Shown here piece by piece: positions 25,601-37,757 of a DNA stretch of 64,000 nucleotides (position 1 is its first letter; every line of letters starts with the position of its first letter). Position numbers and translations under genes: made by a program. Under the pieces are notes generated by a model. The model saw nothing but the letters and a program-made list of their open reading frames with translations, was not told the DNA's origin and did not search any database. The stretch is from Ziziphus jujuba (taxonomy: Eukaryota > Streptophyta > Magnoliopsida > Rosales > Rhamnaceae), in contig NC_083380.1 in NCBI RefSeq assembly GCF_031755915.1, positions 32,398,501 to 32,462,500 of the forward strand. The letters are read 5' to 3'.

Positions 25601-26720
25601 TTTACAGGACAAGCTAGATTCATCTAACATGCCAAGAGAAATTAAAATTCTCTTCAAATCAGGCACATGCCTTACTGCAGTAAGAGTCTTAATGGTACCA
25701 TCTACTAACTGTAGCTGCACATTACCAATGCCAGTTACTAAACAAGATCGATTATTGCCTAACAAAACTTGGCCACCATCACACTTAGTATATGAGTTGA
25801 AACAACTCAAATCAGGACACATGTGGAAAGAGCAGCCAGAATCCAACACCCATTCAGTGTCATTTTGGCTTGTGGACACTACCAAGACTTCTGCAGGTTC
25901 TAAACCAGTGTAGGCCACTGCTAAATCTCCAGATTCTTGACTCTTTTCTTTCTCATCTTTCTTCTTCTTAAAACAATTTTTAATAATGTGTCCCTCTTTC
26001 TTACAGTACTAGCACCTCCTACCCTTAGTTCTAGATTTAGACCTGAAATTCTCCCTAGACTTACTCCTATGGTCACCATGACCCCAACTTCGAGTAGCAC
26101 ACCTACCCCTCACAGTAAGTCCTTCACCTTTGGATTCAGACTTCAATTCCAAGTCTCTAGATCTAAGGGCACTTACAACAGTATCTAAGGTCAAGGAGTC
26201 CCTACCATACTTAATGGCATTCTTTACTTCTCTATAAGTCTCAGGCAATGAGTTTAATAAGATCACAACATGATGTTCATCATCAAAAGTAACTTTAAAA
26301 TTTGCAAGGCTTAAGATTAAATGATTAAAGGCATCAAGATTTGTGTCTAAATCCTTAGTAGTATCCATCTTAAAGCAAAAAAATTGATCAAGTAAAAGAA
26401 TTCTATCAGGTAAGGATCTTACCCAGTAAAGCTGTTCAAGCTTTTGCCACATTTGAGAAGTAGTACTTACATCATCGACTTGCCTCAGAACACTATCAGA
26501 GAGGTGCAATATAATTGTGATCATTGCAATTTCATCAATCTCATGCTTCTTTTCATCAGTAACATCAGCAATATAAATTCCATCGATTGCCTTAGCCACC
26601 TTCATCTGCACCAGTACTGCTCTCATTTTCTTGCGCCACAGCAAGAAATCTCCTTTGCCATTGAAAACATCATTTCCAATTTTGTAGACATTCTTGACTT
26701 CTCGGAAAATTGAAAACCCT
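22654..26720 (-). pseudogene. copia gag-pol polyprotein, disrupted
   Basis: Domains in order: gag (LLWRKKMRAVL...MWQKLEQLY, about 26720-26009), a CCHC zinc knuckle, aspartic protease (VLDSGCSFHMCP), GAG-pre-integrase, integrase (HADLWGP, RTDNGLEF, TPQQNGVAERMNRT), reverse transcriptase (YLLLYVDDMLLAG) and RNase H (VALSTTESEYMAATEA). Breaks: TAG at 26009-26011 falls inside the zinc knuckle between its first two cysteines; a frame change near 25470; TAA at 25020-25022 in integrase; a 1-bp loss near 24770; TAG at 23452-23454 between RT and RNase H, in place of what is normally a Tyr codon. Apart from these breaks the frame is well kept. The element cannot make its own proteins. Confidence 0.9.
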
Positions 26721-26791
26721 CACAAAGATGATTCTCACAGAAAATGTAAAAAACCAAGAATCAAGAACACTTAACTAAACTCTGATACCAC

Positions 26792-27425
26792 TGTTGGAAA
26801 TCAGAACAAACAAACAACACAAATCTTATCGAGGTTCGGCCAAGCTAGCCTATGTCCTCGTTGCTCCGGTGAGAGCTTCTGATCTCTTATTAATCTTGCA
26901 GCAATTACAGAGAAAACAACACTTGTACACAATCTGATTTTCACACAGAAAACACAACTAAAACCGAAGCCCCTTTTTACACCCTCTCTACTTTGTGTAT
27001 TCAATCTAATTCACTCAGAGATTTTTTCACTAAGAAAAATGAATACAATAGAAGAAAATGTAGAACACGAATCTTGGAGCTCCTCTCTCTTTCTCAATCT
27101 TGAAGAAAAACTGGTATTTCTGTTACTTTTTTCAAAGAGGAAGAGTTCTTTGTATATATATTACATAACAGCTTCAAAACGACGTCGTCCAACTTATTAT
27201 GAGGAATCACTCAGATTAAGACACGTAGCTTGCAGTTATTCTGTTATAATAGGCTTGAAATGACCATTTTGTCTTTCTTTATTTCCAAGTAAATGAAACG
27301 ATGCATTTTGCCTTGCTGCAACTTATCCATCGAGTTTGAGAAGTCACACCAGCTTAAATCCTCTCCAAGTGTTGACCACACACCAGAAACTATGCAAGAT
27401 TGAATTTGTGGATTAAACCTTCACA
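26792..27425 (-). repeat. 5' LTR of the first copia element
   Basis: 634 bp, the same length as the partner LTR at 21945-22578. It is followed inward by the tRNA-Met primer-binding site. The LTR contains a run of short stop-free frames on the plus strand, identical in both copies, that I do not read as genes. Confidence 0.92.
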
Positions 27426-29099
27426 ACATCAAACCATTCAAATCTGAGTAATTACACAGATGGAAAAGAAAAATATCCAAAAGTCCAGCATAGTGAAAAT
27501 CTCCATGAATGTTGATGAATCAGAATGACAACAATTACACAAACCAAGCCATCTGCTCTGTCATTAAGATGAAACTGTTCACATGACTCTTAACATTATA
27601 TAGAATTCAGTTGAAATAGAATATAACAATTCCACAGATTTTAAGTAGAAAAACAAATGATAGTTCAAAACTGACCCACTGAAAATAAGGATGCTTCATT
27701 CACAGCGAAATCTGAAGCAAAAGATCAACCAGAGAACTTGTGTCAAACTTCTGAAGTTGTCTAACTATTTCCAACCTGCAAATGTAAGTCCAGAAGGTTT
27801 AATTCTATGAAGCATAACAAGCAACATCATTTCGATTAATCATGTTGGCATCCAAATGCATTCACATATAAAAAATGAGAACAGAAGATGATGTGTAGAT
27901 TAACAGAATTTTTTTTGTCGTAGTAACTTGTCTACTCTACCAAAAGAAAATTATAGATCATTAAAATAGAAACTGAACTTCAAGCACATAAAGCAGTCAA
28001 TTCACAACACAGCCATAACGATGAAATTCCAAGGAAATATCCAAAAACCCTTCTATCCATCACAACCATGCAAAGTCAATCTGTAAGAACTCAAAATGAA
28101 GGATATTCAACATTGACTTGGGTTTCTAGAATTATCATATACAAGGATAGCGAGTAAAGCTTTGGAATTGGTGAAGAAAATATCTAGGCTTGCAATGTGG
28201 AGCACCGACTTTGAGGAGAAATCTAGAAGCTTCGAGTAATTTTGGCACACGGGCAAGCTATATAACTATCATCGAAGGTGAGCTACGAATCGAGTAGAGT
28301 AGGCTCCTAAAGAGAGAGCTCTCGTGTTAGAGTCCTGAAGTCTATTATATGTGTGGGTTCCGCTGAATGCATGAATATTTTATGTTATGTCTATGTATTT
28401 GCCTTATACAAGCCACTAATATAGAAGTGGTTTGTTTCCCCCAACACAAAACAATAAAATTCAACTGAAATAGATTAATAATGTTTAGACAATGAGTACA
28501 AAATAATCTTCAAAACCAGACAGTTAGCTTGGTCCCAAAACCAAATGTAAGGCAAAAGATCAAACAGATGACATGTATCATACTTATTTAGCTGATGAAA
28601 ATGATTTCAAATGGTGTGGGTATTTATCTGAAATTCCGAGCACACAATGATTATTATGGAGCAAAGGGTTACGACATATATATTATAAGCATTTAGTTTA
28701 GTTTGGTCAAGTAACGTGGACCACATAAGCTGAAAATGATGGCATTATGAAAATAAATAATGAGAAATCCAGCATTATTAATATTAAGCATATCAAATCA
28801 ATATTCACTGCTCATAAGAAAGTAAAAACGTGATTAATGCACAAGTTCTATGACCCTGACTTGTAGTAGTAAACTTTATCATGTACAGAAGCGTTAAGTG
28901 GAATGAAGTCGAGGATTCTTATTAACTAACTGGTTGTATTCTTATAATATCCTTTATAAACTAGTTTAGTGTTTATCGTTAGTCTCGCGTTTGATAGGGT
29001 CAATTGTCAGTCAAAGTACTAAAAAGCAGTAAAACAACAGAATGATATTGATTTTTTTTCTTTAAAAAAAAAAATTATGAAACTGCGCATGAAAAAATA
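27426..29099. other. Second copy of the NLR downstream flank
   Basis: Paralogous to about 11955-14050 with scattered substitutions. It lacks about 0.8 kb present in the first copy (around 12475-13255) and carries the extra solo LTR at 28097-28446. Non-coding. Confidence 0.75.
28097..28446 (-). mobile_element. 350-bp solo LTR (copia-like)
   Basis: It is flanked by perfect 5-bp duplications CAAAA (28092-28096 and 28447-28451). On the minus strand it starts TGTTGGGGGAAACAAACC and ends GAATATCCTTCA, canonical TG...CA. The paralogous flank at about 13400-13420 (ACTCAAAACAATAAAATTC) lacks it and serves as the empty site. Confidence 0.85.
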
Positions 29100-31300
29100 A
29101 AAAGGAACTTACCCACCAAAGGAGAAATTAAATTCAAGATGCAGCAGCTCAGTGCTAATGATAAGTCCTCTAAGCCGATTTGCATGTGAGGAATGTGGGC
29201 AATCTTGGGCCTGTCTTCTCCCATCTCTCAGAAAGAGAGGCAGGATGCCATTCTTCTGGCAAGCACCGGAGGTCAGGGCAGAATGAAATCTTGAGTTTTT
29301 GAAAGGAGGAGAGGCGTTGAAGGGCCTTTCCATCAAGGGCTTTAACGTGCGGAAGCAAGTGGATCCTAAGCTTCAATGAGAGTGGTGGGCAGCAGCCTTT
29401 CCTCTGGCAAGCACAGGAACTCGTGGCACTATGAAATGTGATAAGTGAGACTTTTACTCACTTATTTAGCCTTTAATACTTGATTAATGGTTTAAAAATT
29501 CAAGTTTTATTTTAATTTTAATGCTTTTTGTTGAAAATCTTGAAGGGAAGCTTTAGATTCGAGTTAATGTCATACTATTGAGGAAAATGACAAGTTTGGA
29601 GCAATTTTGGCAATCATGAAAATGCTCCAGGCCAAAAATGGAGTCCATGCCAAGCTCCATGCTAGGATAGAGTGAACCCAGCTCCACGCCAAACTCCACT
29701 CCATGCCAAGGTCCATGCTATGCCTCACTCCACTCCACCCTCCACGCAAAAGCTCCACACCAAGGTCCACGCTAACCATCAGCTTGTTTTCACAGAGAGA
29801 GTGGCATGGAGTCACGCCATCTTGGTGTGTACCTTTAAGCTCCATCCCACAATTTTTTACATTTTAACATTTTTTCGGAGGATAAAAAATGGATGTTGAG
29901 ATGTCAAAAGGGGAAGGGTTATTTTTATCAAAAAGAAGGGTGGATCTTCATTCTTGGCTATGTTTTTATTTTATTTTATTATTATTTTTTTAATGAAGAA
30001 AGGAGCAGCCACCATTTTTTGAAGAGGTGAAAAAGGGAGACACAATTACTAAGGAAGATTTTAGAGAGAGAAGAAGAAGAGCTAGAGAGAGAAAGCTTAG
30101 GTTGAAGAGGTTTGGAGTATTTCAAGACATTGAAGCATCAAGAATCTTCAACTAATTAGTTTTTCCTCTCCATCTCTTTTTCTCTAATTTGTATTGGATT
30201 TATTTGAATATTTTCTTGAATATTATGTCTTCTTTTATGGATTTTTCTTTGATTTTTGTTATGGTTTTTACAAAGAACATGTGTAGCTAAATTTCTATCT
30301 AGAATTTTGATGGAACCTCTATTTGGATGATATTTAATTAATGGGTTGATTTTTATTTTGCTTTTTATCCAATTTTCTTGTGTTAATCTTGTATTTATTG
30401 TTCAATATACTTTTGCATTTGGGAATTTGCTTGGGTATTGGGTAGATTTACTATTTTAAACTTGAGAAGGTTTAATTTGATGAACTGGTCACTAAATTGA
30501 CACAACCTAGGTCCTAGTTATTATTGGAAAATTTAACTAGGATTTGGGTAACCACAAAAGAGGAAGTTTAAGGCATGAGGACTTAGGAATTTTAGGAAGA
30601 AATTTCTAATTTTCATTAAGGACTCATAGATTCTAATTTGACCTTGGAAAAATGGATTAGATTAAATTGGAATTTCTCTAGGCTAGGAATTGGGTAAAAA
30701 TTGGTATTTTGTCAATCTAATGAGTTAAATATAGGAAGGGTAGAGGGTACATCAAAATCCTAGGCTTTTAGTTCATTGTAATTCCATTTTAAGTTGTTGA
30801 ATTGTGTGTTTTTGACTTAATTTCATTTTGTTTGTCATTTACTTGATTTTAGTTTACAGCTTCATTGTTTAATTTCTTGCTTTGCTTTAATTTCAATTTT
30901 CTCATATAAATTGTGTGCTTAGATAAAAACAATTAGTCAAAATTTTAGTAATTAGTTAATATTAAAACTAGTCCTTATGGGAACAATACTCTCTCATCAT
31001 TTTATTATTTGATACGACCCGTATACTTGCGGAAACGTCCTCTATCAAAATATCCAATTGTTGAAGGGAGGGGAGGAACCGCAAGACCTTTCCATTGAGG
31101 GATTTAAGGTGTGGGAGCTATTTAATGGAGAGATTAATGAGAGTTTTGGGCAGCTAAGCACCTCCTCCGGAACTGAAATCCAACACTTGATATATGCATC
31201 CGATTGAAAGAGAAGTGAGTGGTGGTAGATTCCAGTGCCTGCGGCTTGCCAAAAACTTATGGCATCCTGAAATTTTAAGCTGTCATTAAAGAATGAGATT
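29100..31300 (-). pseudogene. NLR 3'-end remnant, split by a solo LTR
   Basis: 29100-29438 and 31048-31300 together correspond to the last LRRs of the first NLR pseudogene (14100-14520). Readable pieces include HVKALDGKALQRL and CLPEEWHPASLSE. The two parts are separated by the 1.6-kb solo LTR at 29439-31047. Nothing upstream of the last LRRs (no NB-ARC, no coiled coil) survives, so this is the stub of a tandemly duplicated NLR gene. Confidence 0.75.
29439..31047 (+). mobile_element. 1.6-kb solo LTR inside the NLR remnant
   Basis: It starts TGATAAGTGAG and ends CCTCTATCA, flanked by AAATG (29434-29438) and AAATA (31048-31052), a 5-bp duplication with one change. Near its end it reads GATACGACCCGTATACTTGCGG, the kind of 3' end I associate with plant Ty3/gypsy LTRs. 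The alignment of the host sequence with 14270-14310 closes exactly across it. It contains a GC-rich tract of degenerate CTCCATGCCAAG repeats (about 29622-29790). Confidence 0.65.
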
Positions 31301-31890
31301 ATCCCCTTGTAAGTTTGTTCATTCCACTAAGCATGTGTTTTACTTTTAGGTATTGCATGTTTCTCCTTTAATTTTTTTTTTTTTTTACATTTTAATTACA
31401 GTTTAATCCATTTTATTGGTTTACAAAATTTTCTCCTCCACGTTTCAATTCCAACATATGTGGTGTTCCTTGAATGTTTTCTTTCTCTTTTTAATGAATG
31501 AATGTCATATTAGTTATTTTTTTTCTTATTTACTTGGATATGCTTATTACTCCTCCATCCATGTGTTTTTCTGGATTGCAGACTTGCAGTATGGGAGAAT
31601 TTGTATATTCTTAGGCTGAATCAAATGATAAAAGCAATGGAGGTGAGATGAACTTTGTTTCCACTTTCTTTTTTTTTTCTTTTGTTTTTTTTTTCAATTC
31701 TTTTCCTTTCCATACATATTAGATTTTCTGCTCTGAAAACTTTTCAAGCATATAAGATTGTAAACATAGTTTTTGACGAGGATCAAATTATGTACAGTTG
31801 TTTAATGTGTATTTATTGATCTTTTCCATTTTAAGGTAGATGAAACCTCATCCATTATATTTTCGTCTCTCAATGAGGTCGGTCATGGAA
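31301..31890. other. T-rich spacer, nothing recognised
   Basis: It separates the minus-strand NLR stub from the plus-strand NLR fragment. The motif at about 31329-31352 (TGTGTTTTACTTTTAGGTAT) recurs inverted near 37980-38010, at the edge of another NLR fragment. Confidence 0.4.
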
Positions 31891-33669
31891 AATGATGTCA
31901 ATCATGAGATGCTTTAAGAAGTTGAAGATAACATTATTGTCTTTCAATGCAGTACTGAATGATGCAGATAACAAACGTATCAGAAACTCAGCTGCAGTAG
32001 AGTGTGGCTGGAGGATCTTGATTCTTGAAGATGCTGCATATATATATATATATATATATATGATGCATGAGTATTTCTTGGCTGTGAAAATATTGCAACT
32101 GATGCTTTGCAATTTAGTAGTTGGAAAATGTATAAGAACCAGCTTAAGTACGGAAAGTGAATTTTTCCCAGCTTGACTATCAATTTTCATGATCCAGATT
32201 TCAAAAACCAAGATGGAGTCCCTTGAACTCATAGAGGCCGCTGTTTTCACAAAGACTTTAATTTGGTGACTGTTGCTGCTGAGTTTTACGGGAATATTGG
32301 TGGTGGTTCTTCTATAACAAAGCCATTTGCATCACTGGAATTCTGAAGTTTCAGAAGTATGTCAGGCTGGGAAGAGTGGTCTTTGATTGGAGTTGAAGAT
32401 GGTGAAGTTTTTACTAAGCTCCAACAACTCCATATAAATGAATGTAACAGGCTACGTCATGTTTATTGGCCTGACAGCCTTCGATGTTTAACAGAGCTTC
32501 AAATAATAAGTGTTGGAAGTAATTTGGTTCTTGAATTGTCACTCCCAAGGACTCCGGCTCTTCGTGAATTGACGTTAGGGAAGTGTGAAAAACTACGAAT
32601 AAAGGAACTACCACAGACAGCGGAATCAATTCATATTGAAGGAAATAATGGTGTAGAGTGATTGATTGAGGCAATTAACGAAGGCCAAGCCTCTTTTCTT
32701 AAGAAAATGCATATTCAAGAATGTTGTTCTGCAACTACACTTCTTCCTGAATGCCTGCCCACTACCTTGACAAGACTAGATATCTTGTGTTGTAAGAAAA
32801 ATAAGAATTCCCAATGCAACGCTCGTTCAAAAGCTCATCCATTAGAATAGTTAGAATCACAGATTCTTACGATTCACTTAGATTCTTCCCTCTGGATTGC
32901 TTTCCCAACCTCATGCGTCTTTCTATTTCTTTCTGTAAAAATCTCGAATCTCTAGATGGGGATGGGATGCTAATGTCACTATCTGATATTTTTATTTGTG
33001 GTTGCCCCAACTTTGTATCTTTCCCTAAAGGTGGATTGCATGACCCCAACATGACTAGTCTTACATTTGGAGGTAGCAAGAAATTAAAGAAGTTGCCTGA
33101 GCAAATGAGGAACCTCCCATTTTTGAACAGCTTGCTCATCTGTAATTGTCCAGAGTTGGAGTCATTTCTTGAAGACGGTCTACCCTTTAATCTGAATAGA
33201 CTTTGGGTTCGGAAATGTCCTAAACTCATAGCACAGCGAATGAAGTGGAATTTGCATGCACTCCAAGCTCTTAAGGATTTTTCAATTGCTGTGAATGTGG
33301 AGGAGGAAGTATGGAATTGTTTTCGGAGGAGTGTTTTCTGCCCTCCACTCTTTGCTCTCTCTCTGTATCGGTGAATTTCCACATCTTAAAATGCTGGACA
33401 TAAAGGCACTTCAACAATTAAACTCTCTCGAATATCTACGCATCTTGGAGTGCCCTTAATTGAAAAAGCTGCCACAACAAGGTTTGCCTACCTCTCTTAA
33501 ACATCTATACATCTCCAATTGCCCTCAATTGGAAAAGCTGCTACAACAAGGTTTGCCTACCTCTCTTGAACGTTTGGATATCCATGTATGTCCAGTCCTC
33601 GAAGAAAGTTGCCAAAGGGTGAAAGGGGAACACTACTGGAACACCATTTCTCATATCTCTGAAATTTAG
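31890..33669 (+). pseudogene. CC-NBS-LRR fragment: coiled coil joined to LRRs, NB-ARC missing
   Basis: 31910-32030 reads KKLKITLLSFNAVLNDAD and NKRIRNSA, the N-terminal coiled coil of an R13L1-type NLR, and then breaks into a TA microsatellite (about 32039-32060). From about 32260 LRR-type sequence follows: AAEFYGNIGGGSS, SMSGWEEW, LHINECNRLRHVY, LRELTLGKCEKLRI, then LDGDGMLMSLSDI and FPKGGLHDP, ending near a stop at 33667-33669. In-frame stops and frame changes occur (for example after ASLEF near 32344, near 32658 and 32848, and near 33370). The whole NB-ARC and the first LRRs are absent. A short repeat of LPQQGLPTSLKHL-type units lies at 33460-33590. Confidence 0.75.
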
Positions 33670-35105
33670 ATCGGTCATTGCGACATTTGATGGAGTTATT
33701 TGCATCACACTCCATGCATGGCTCGTAGGTACGTCATATATAATTTATTTTGACTATTGTAAACATTATTTCCTATCGTTTATCTATTTATCTGAATATA
33801 TTAAGCACTAGTTTTGGTATATTTTCTCTGCATTATTCTCAACTCCCTCTCCAATTCCAAAAACAAAGAAGCAGCCACTGCTTCTTCTGTTTCACTTCTC
33901 TGCTTTAACCTTTTCTCTTCCTTTTTTATTTTAATTATATTTTACTGCTTTTTTGTTTAATTTTGTCTTGCAATCTGAATTGGGTTTTCTTGCTCTGCGT
34001 TCTCCCGAATTTTCTCTTCATTTATTTATTTTATTTTTTTAAAGTTAAAAAATTGTACACTTGCTGCTTCAATTGCTTGCTTGTTGAATTTTTTATTGCA
34101 TTAACCCTGATAAACTACACCACAATCCTCTTACTGATTCATTTTGCCATCTTCTTAATTGCTGAATTACTTCATTTCAGCATCTTAGACTCTCAAATTT
34201 CAAAAGTTATATTATTCCATTCCTGTTGGTTGAATGCATTCTCAACTTGGTTAGGAAAGTAACTTTTTCTCTAATATCATTGAGGTTTTTCACCATATGA
34301 TCCATGATAAGTTTTCCAAACTTTCTTAAAATTTTTTGAATTTGTGTAACATCACAAGTGATAGTAATAACAAAGTGTCTATTGTTGATGATTTCGGGCT
34401 ATGTACCAAGTTATTTGCCAGTACAAATCGTTGAGCTCTTAGAAATCTGTGCTAACCAACTGTCTGCTGATTGATTAATAGACTACTTGCTAGCACTTTG
34501 AGCACTAAATGCGAAACATATTTTAGAGTTCAAACTGCTTATCCAGTTATCTACTCCCATTTGAATTTTTTAGCTGTTAGATCAATTTTGTTAGCTGATA
34601 TTTATGTAAAATACTTCCCATATTGCTCTTTCTTGCTGCTCCTCATCTTATGCCTCCCTAGAAATTATTCACATGTCCGACCTTGTTACCATATTGAATA
34701 TTCTACTAAGCATGTACGTTCGGTAGTTCTGTTTCTTTGTACGTTATGTTTTGGAAAGTTTTCTTGCTGTTCAAGTTTTATTGCAGTATATGTGGTTGTC
34801 AATTTACTTTTTGGTAAAGTGTAATATTAACATTGATCATCTCTATTGCAGTCACCATTGATCTTTCGCTCTGCAGGTATTATTCCATCCTGCAATAATT
34901 TCCCAAAGTAAAAAGAATTTGAGTTCTTACATCTCTGAAGACCAGAAAGTGATTCATAATAGGGAGTGATAATAACTCAGATCTTTTTTTTTTTTTTTTT
35001 TAAATAAAAATTTATTTTAATGCTGTAGGTGGTTGTCACTAACTCAAGTGAACAAAAATGCAGATAAAATCAGAAACAAAAAAGCAAACAATTCGAAGCA
35101 GATCA
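33670..35105. other. Spacer downstream of the plus-strand NLR fragment
   Basis: T-rich, with poly-T near 34988-35004. It may include a relic of the NLR 3' UTR with spliced introns (an acceptor-like TCGCTCTGCAG near 34866-34876), but no coding sequence was recognised. Confidence 0.4.
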
Positions 35106-37757
35106 GAAGAGATCCCTCACCTTAGTATATAAGTTTTGGGGAAGATATCCTTCAGAGCATCTAGGCTGCTGTCCCATTTCGATTCAGTCAAATAGACTGT
35201 AGTATCCTTGTTAAATCCAATTTTCCTCAAAAACAAAGCAACAAAGCTGTCTCTTGTGCCTTGTAACAACTTTTAGCTTCCTCTTCACCATCTCCTTGAC
35301 AACTTTTCTTCTGCAATATGTCAACCCTCAAGTCCACTGTAACAAATTGGCCATCTGACTTCTGACTCAAAAAGTTTTTAGCCCCTGAACCATGGAATCA
35401 ACCACTTCACGAATCTCATATTGCAGCTCTAAAGTTCCGAACATTGCCAAACATGCAACTGAATTGCTGTTGTTCTTTTTGTCTGTCTTTTTAATGTTTA
35501 CTGAAGGGAAGTAAGAAGCCAGCCTAATGTTGCCTTTTCCTTATGAACCGGTTCAACATGTTCTGCAATGTAGTCTTCTGTAAACCGATTAGGGACCTTC
35601 ACAACTGCAAGATTCTTTGTTGATAAGTTGACAGGCTGCTTTTTTGCCACTCTGACCACCCCATCCAACATCATAAATATTCAATTAAATCATTTTCCAA
35701 ATAGAACTTTCATAAAAACCATGAATTCGTGGAATTAATACAACATTTTCAGCAGAACTGCAACTGGATTTCCACAATGAGCAATCTAATGTCTTTCTTC
35801 ATATCCTTGTAACTGGTTATGACAACTATATCCACTGTAAAAGCTTCTATAGACAAGACTCTGAATGTCTAAGAAAGCAAATATATCATAATATGCGGCT
35901 TGATATTGGAACAAGAAATGTGGTCAAGTTTTGAAGCCCAAACTTGAGTTCAGGCAGAGAATAGCAGAGGCAGAGCCAAGACCAAGTCAGTCTAAAACTA
36001 TATAGTATCATGCCAGTAAAGGAAAAAAGATTAGCAAGTTATGCATTTAACCAATTTTTGCATTCATAATTTAGGTTAAGTATAGTTTCACTATGCTTAA
36101 CAATATGATCTTTCTTCCTTCATGCTAAACAGGAAGCAGAAGGAAAAACAAAAGAAAAGCAGCAAGCAACAGAGGAAACAATAGAGTTTGTCTATTTGTT
36201 TAAAAAAAAAAAAAAAAAATCAGAAGAAATGAGCGAAATATTTCCTTTTTCTTATAGAGTTAATTTGAACACGTACCTTTCATCACCCGGGTTGCTTCCT
36301 CTAATGTTATCTTGCCACTACAACTGCATCCGCAATCTGAAGAACACCAAAGAATATATTAAAAAAAATTAGAGAAAACCCCAAAAAAAAGAGGGAAAAG
36401 ACTTATGAGATTTGAAAATAATCAGATTGCTAAAGTGGAAATGATAGTTTTTGCCACTATATAAACACAATGAACTATTGCTAGTTGATCTGGGTACCTA
36501 CCTGTGAAACATGGTATTCAGGGCCATTGGATAACGAGAAAATGACTTACCCATCTGCGTCCTCAACATCATCTGCCATTCAAGCAACAAATATGACATA
36601 TGGAAGCAGAAAACAAAAGGGGTACATGAAATAGTCATAGATGAAATGTTGTATTATTTTTAATTTTCAAATCTTGAAGCAAACTTACCTAAAAGTGCCT
36701 TTGACCAACATGGTTTTAGCTCTTCAACATCAGCTTGCAAAGGCCCTTTACCTGGTTCTGTGAACGAGACCCGGCTTCGAATTCTTTGCATTATCCAAAA
36801 CACTCCGATCTCCAGGGAATTTTTCCTACAAGAAAGGGAAGAAGAAAAATAAGGACCGTGTAAATCAAGATCTGTGCTAATCATTTCCAGTAAAACAATG
36901 TAAAACTTGATTAGAAATCCAGATAATCTCTAATAGAACTTTTAACCAACTTTTTTTTTTTTTCACTGCCAACAGAAAGCTTAGAAAAGTCTTTTACCAA
37001 CTCAAAATTCTGCTTTCACTTTTGTTTCTTGTTCCATGAACAACCATAAAAACTAAAACTTTTCACTTCTCCCCAGTGTCTTCCACGAAACAAGCAGATG
37101 GTAGGAAAATTATTACGCTAAATCATAGAAAAAGTGAAGAAATGATAAGCTGAGTCATTCTTCCTGATTTAAGTACTAATTACAATAAATCACATCAAGA
37201 ATGGAACTTTAAAAATGAAATGACAAAAAACTGAACCCAATGAATAGAAGTGATGAATCTGGAGGACAATTAGGCAAAAATAAATTTCTGAACAGCCATA
37301 AAATCTGAAGCTTTTGTTCACTTTATTCAATATTTTTCATGAAACAAACAAAGGATAAGAAAATATTTCTGTTAAACCATAGAAAAAGTAAATACATGAC
37401 ATTGAGCATGAGTTATCTTCATAATCTCAGCATCAATAACAACAAAATAAAACGAAGATTGGAATTTTAACCCAAAAAAAAAAAAAAAAAAAAGAAAGAA
37501 AACCAAAAAAGCTGAACGTAATGAATAGAACTAAATCTTCTGGAAAATGATTAAAGAGAAATTGAAGAGAAATCTAAACTGGATCAGATAAAGAGATGGA
37601 AAAAAAAAAAGACAGTAAGAATGAGTGTGAAACTGAAAATATTGTTTCGACTTACTTCCACAGAATCAAAATGGTCTCTCTCAATCAAATTCCCAAGCAT
37701 CGCAAACATTGTGAGTGTAAGAATCCCAGCGACATCTTGCCTCAAATTCACCCCCAT
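35106..37757 (-). pseudogene. O-fucosyltransferase-family (MSR-like, GT106) pseudogene
   Basis: Read on the minus strand: exon 37757-37656 gives a signal-anchor-like N-terminus (MGVNLRQDVAGILTLTMFAM, ending DSVE before GTAAG). 36825-36689 follows (EELKPCWSK). Then come 36572-36502 (ADG, stop, VIFSLSNGPEYHVSQ), 36336-36277 (IADAVVVAR then stop) and about 35690-35110 (LDGVVRVAKK, VPNRFTEDYIAEHVEP, SNSVACLAMFGTLELQ, DGQFVTVDLRVDIL, TALFLRKIGFNKDTTVYLTE). These are the family's characteristic blocks of Golgi type II glycosyltransferases such as the mannan-synthesis-related proteins. In-frame stops, small deletions in the DIRGSNPGD region and at least three frame changes show it is dead. Splice sites are still recognisable, so it is a decayed genomic copy and not a retrocopy. 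Confidence 0.75.

Larger units (their letters stand above)
21945..27425 (-). mobile_element. Ty1-copia retrotransposon, complete but decayed (5.48 kb)
   Basis: Two 634-bp LTRs flank a pol region in the order protease-integrase-RT-RNase H, which is Ty1-copia. The target-site duplication is a perfect ACATC (21940-21944 and 27426-27430). The paralogous flank at about 11941-11960 (attatacacatcaaactatt) is the uninterrupted site. A primer-binding site complementary to initiator tRNA-Met (TGGTATCAGAG on the minus strand, 26780-26790) lies one base inside the 5' LTR. The LTRs differ at roughly 20 of 634 positions by eye (about 97% identical), so this insertion is older than the element at 41213. Confidence 0.93.

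Noticed and set aside
32039..32060. TA run as a possible promoter or terminator
   Set aside because: It is a simple microsatellite inside a broken NLR exon.
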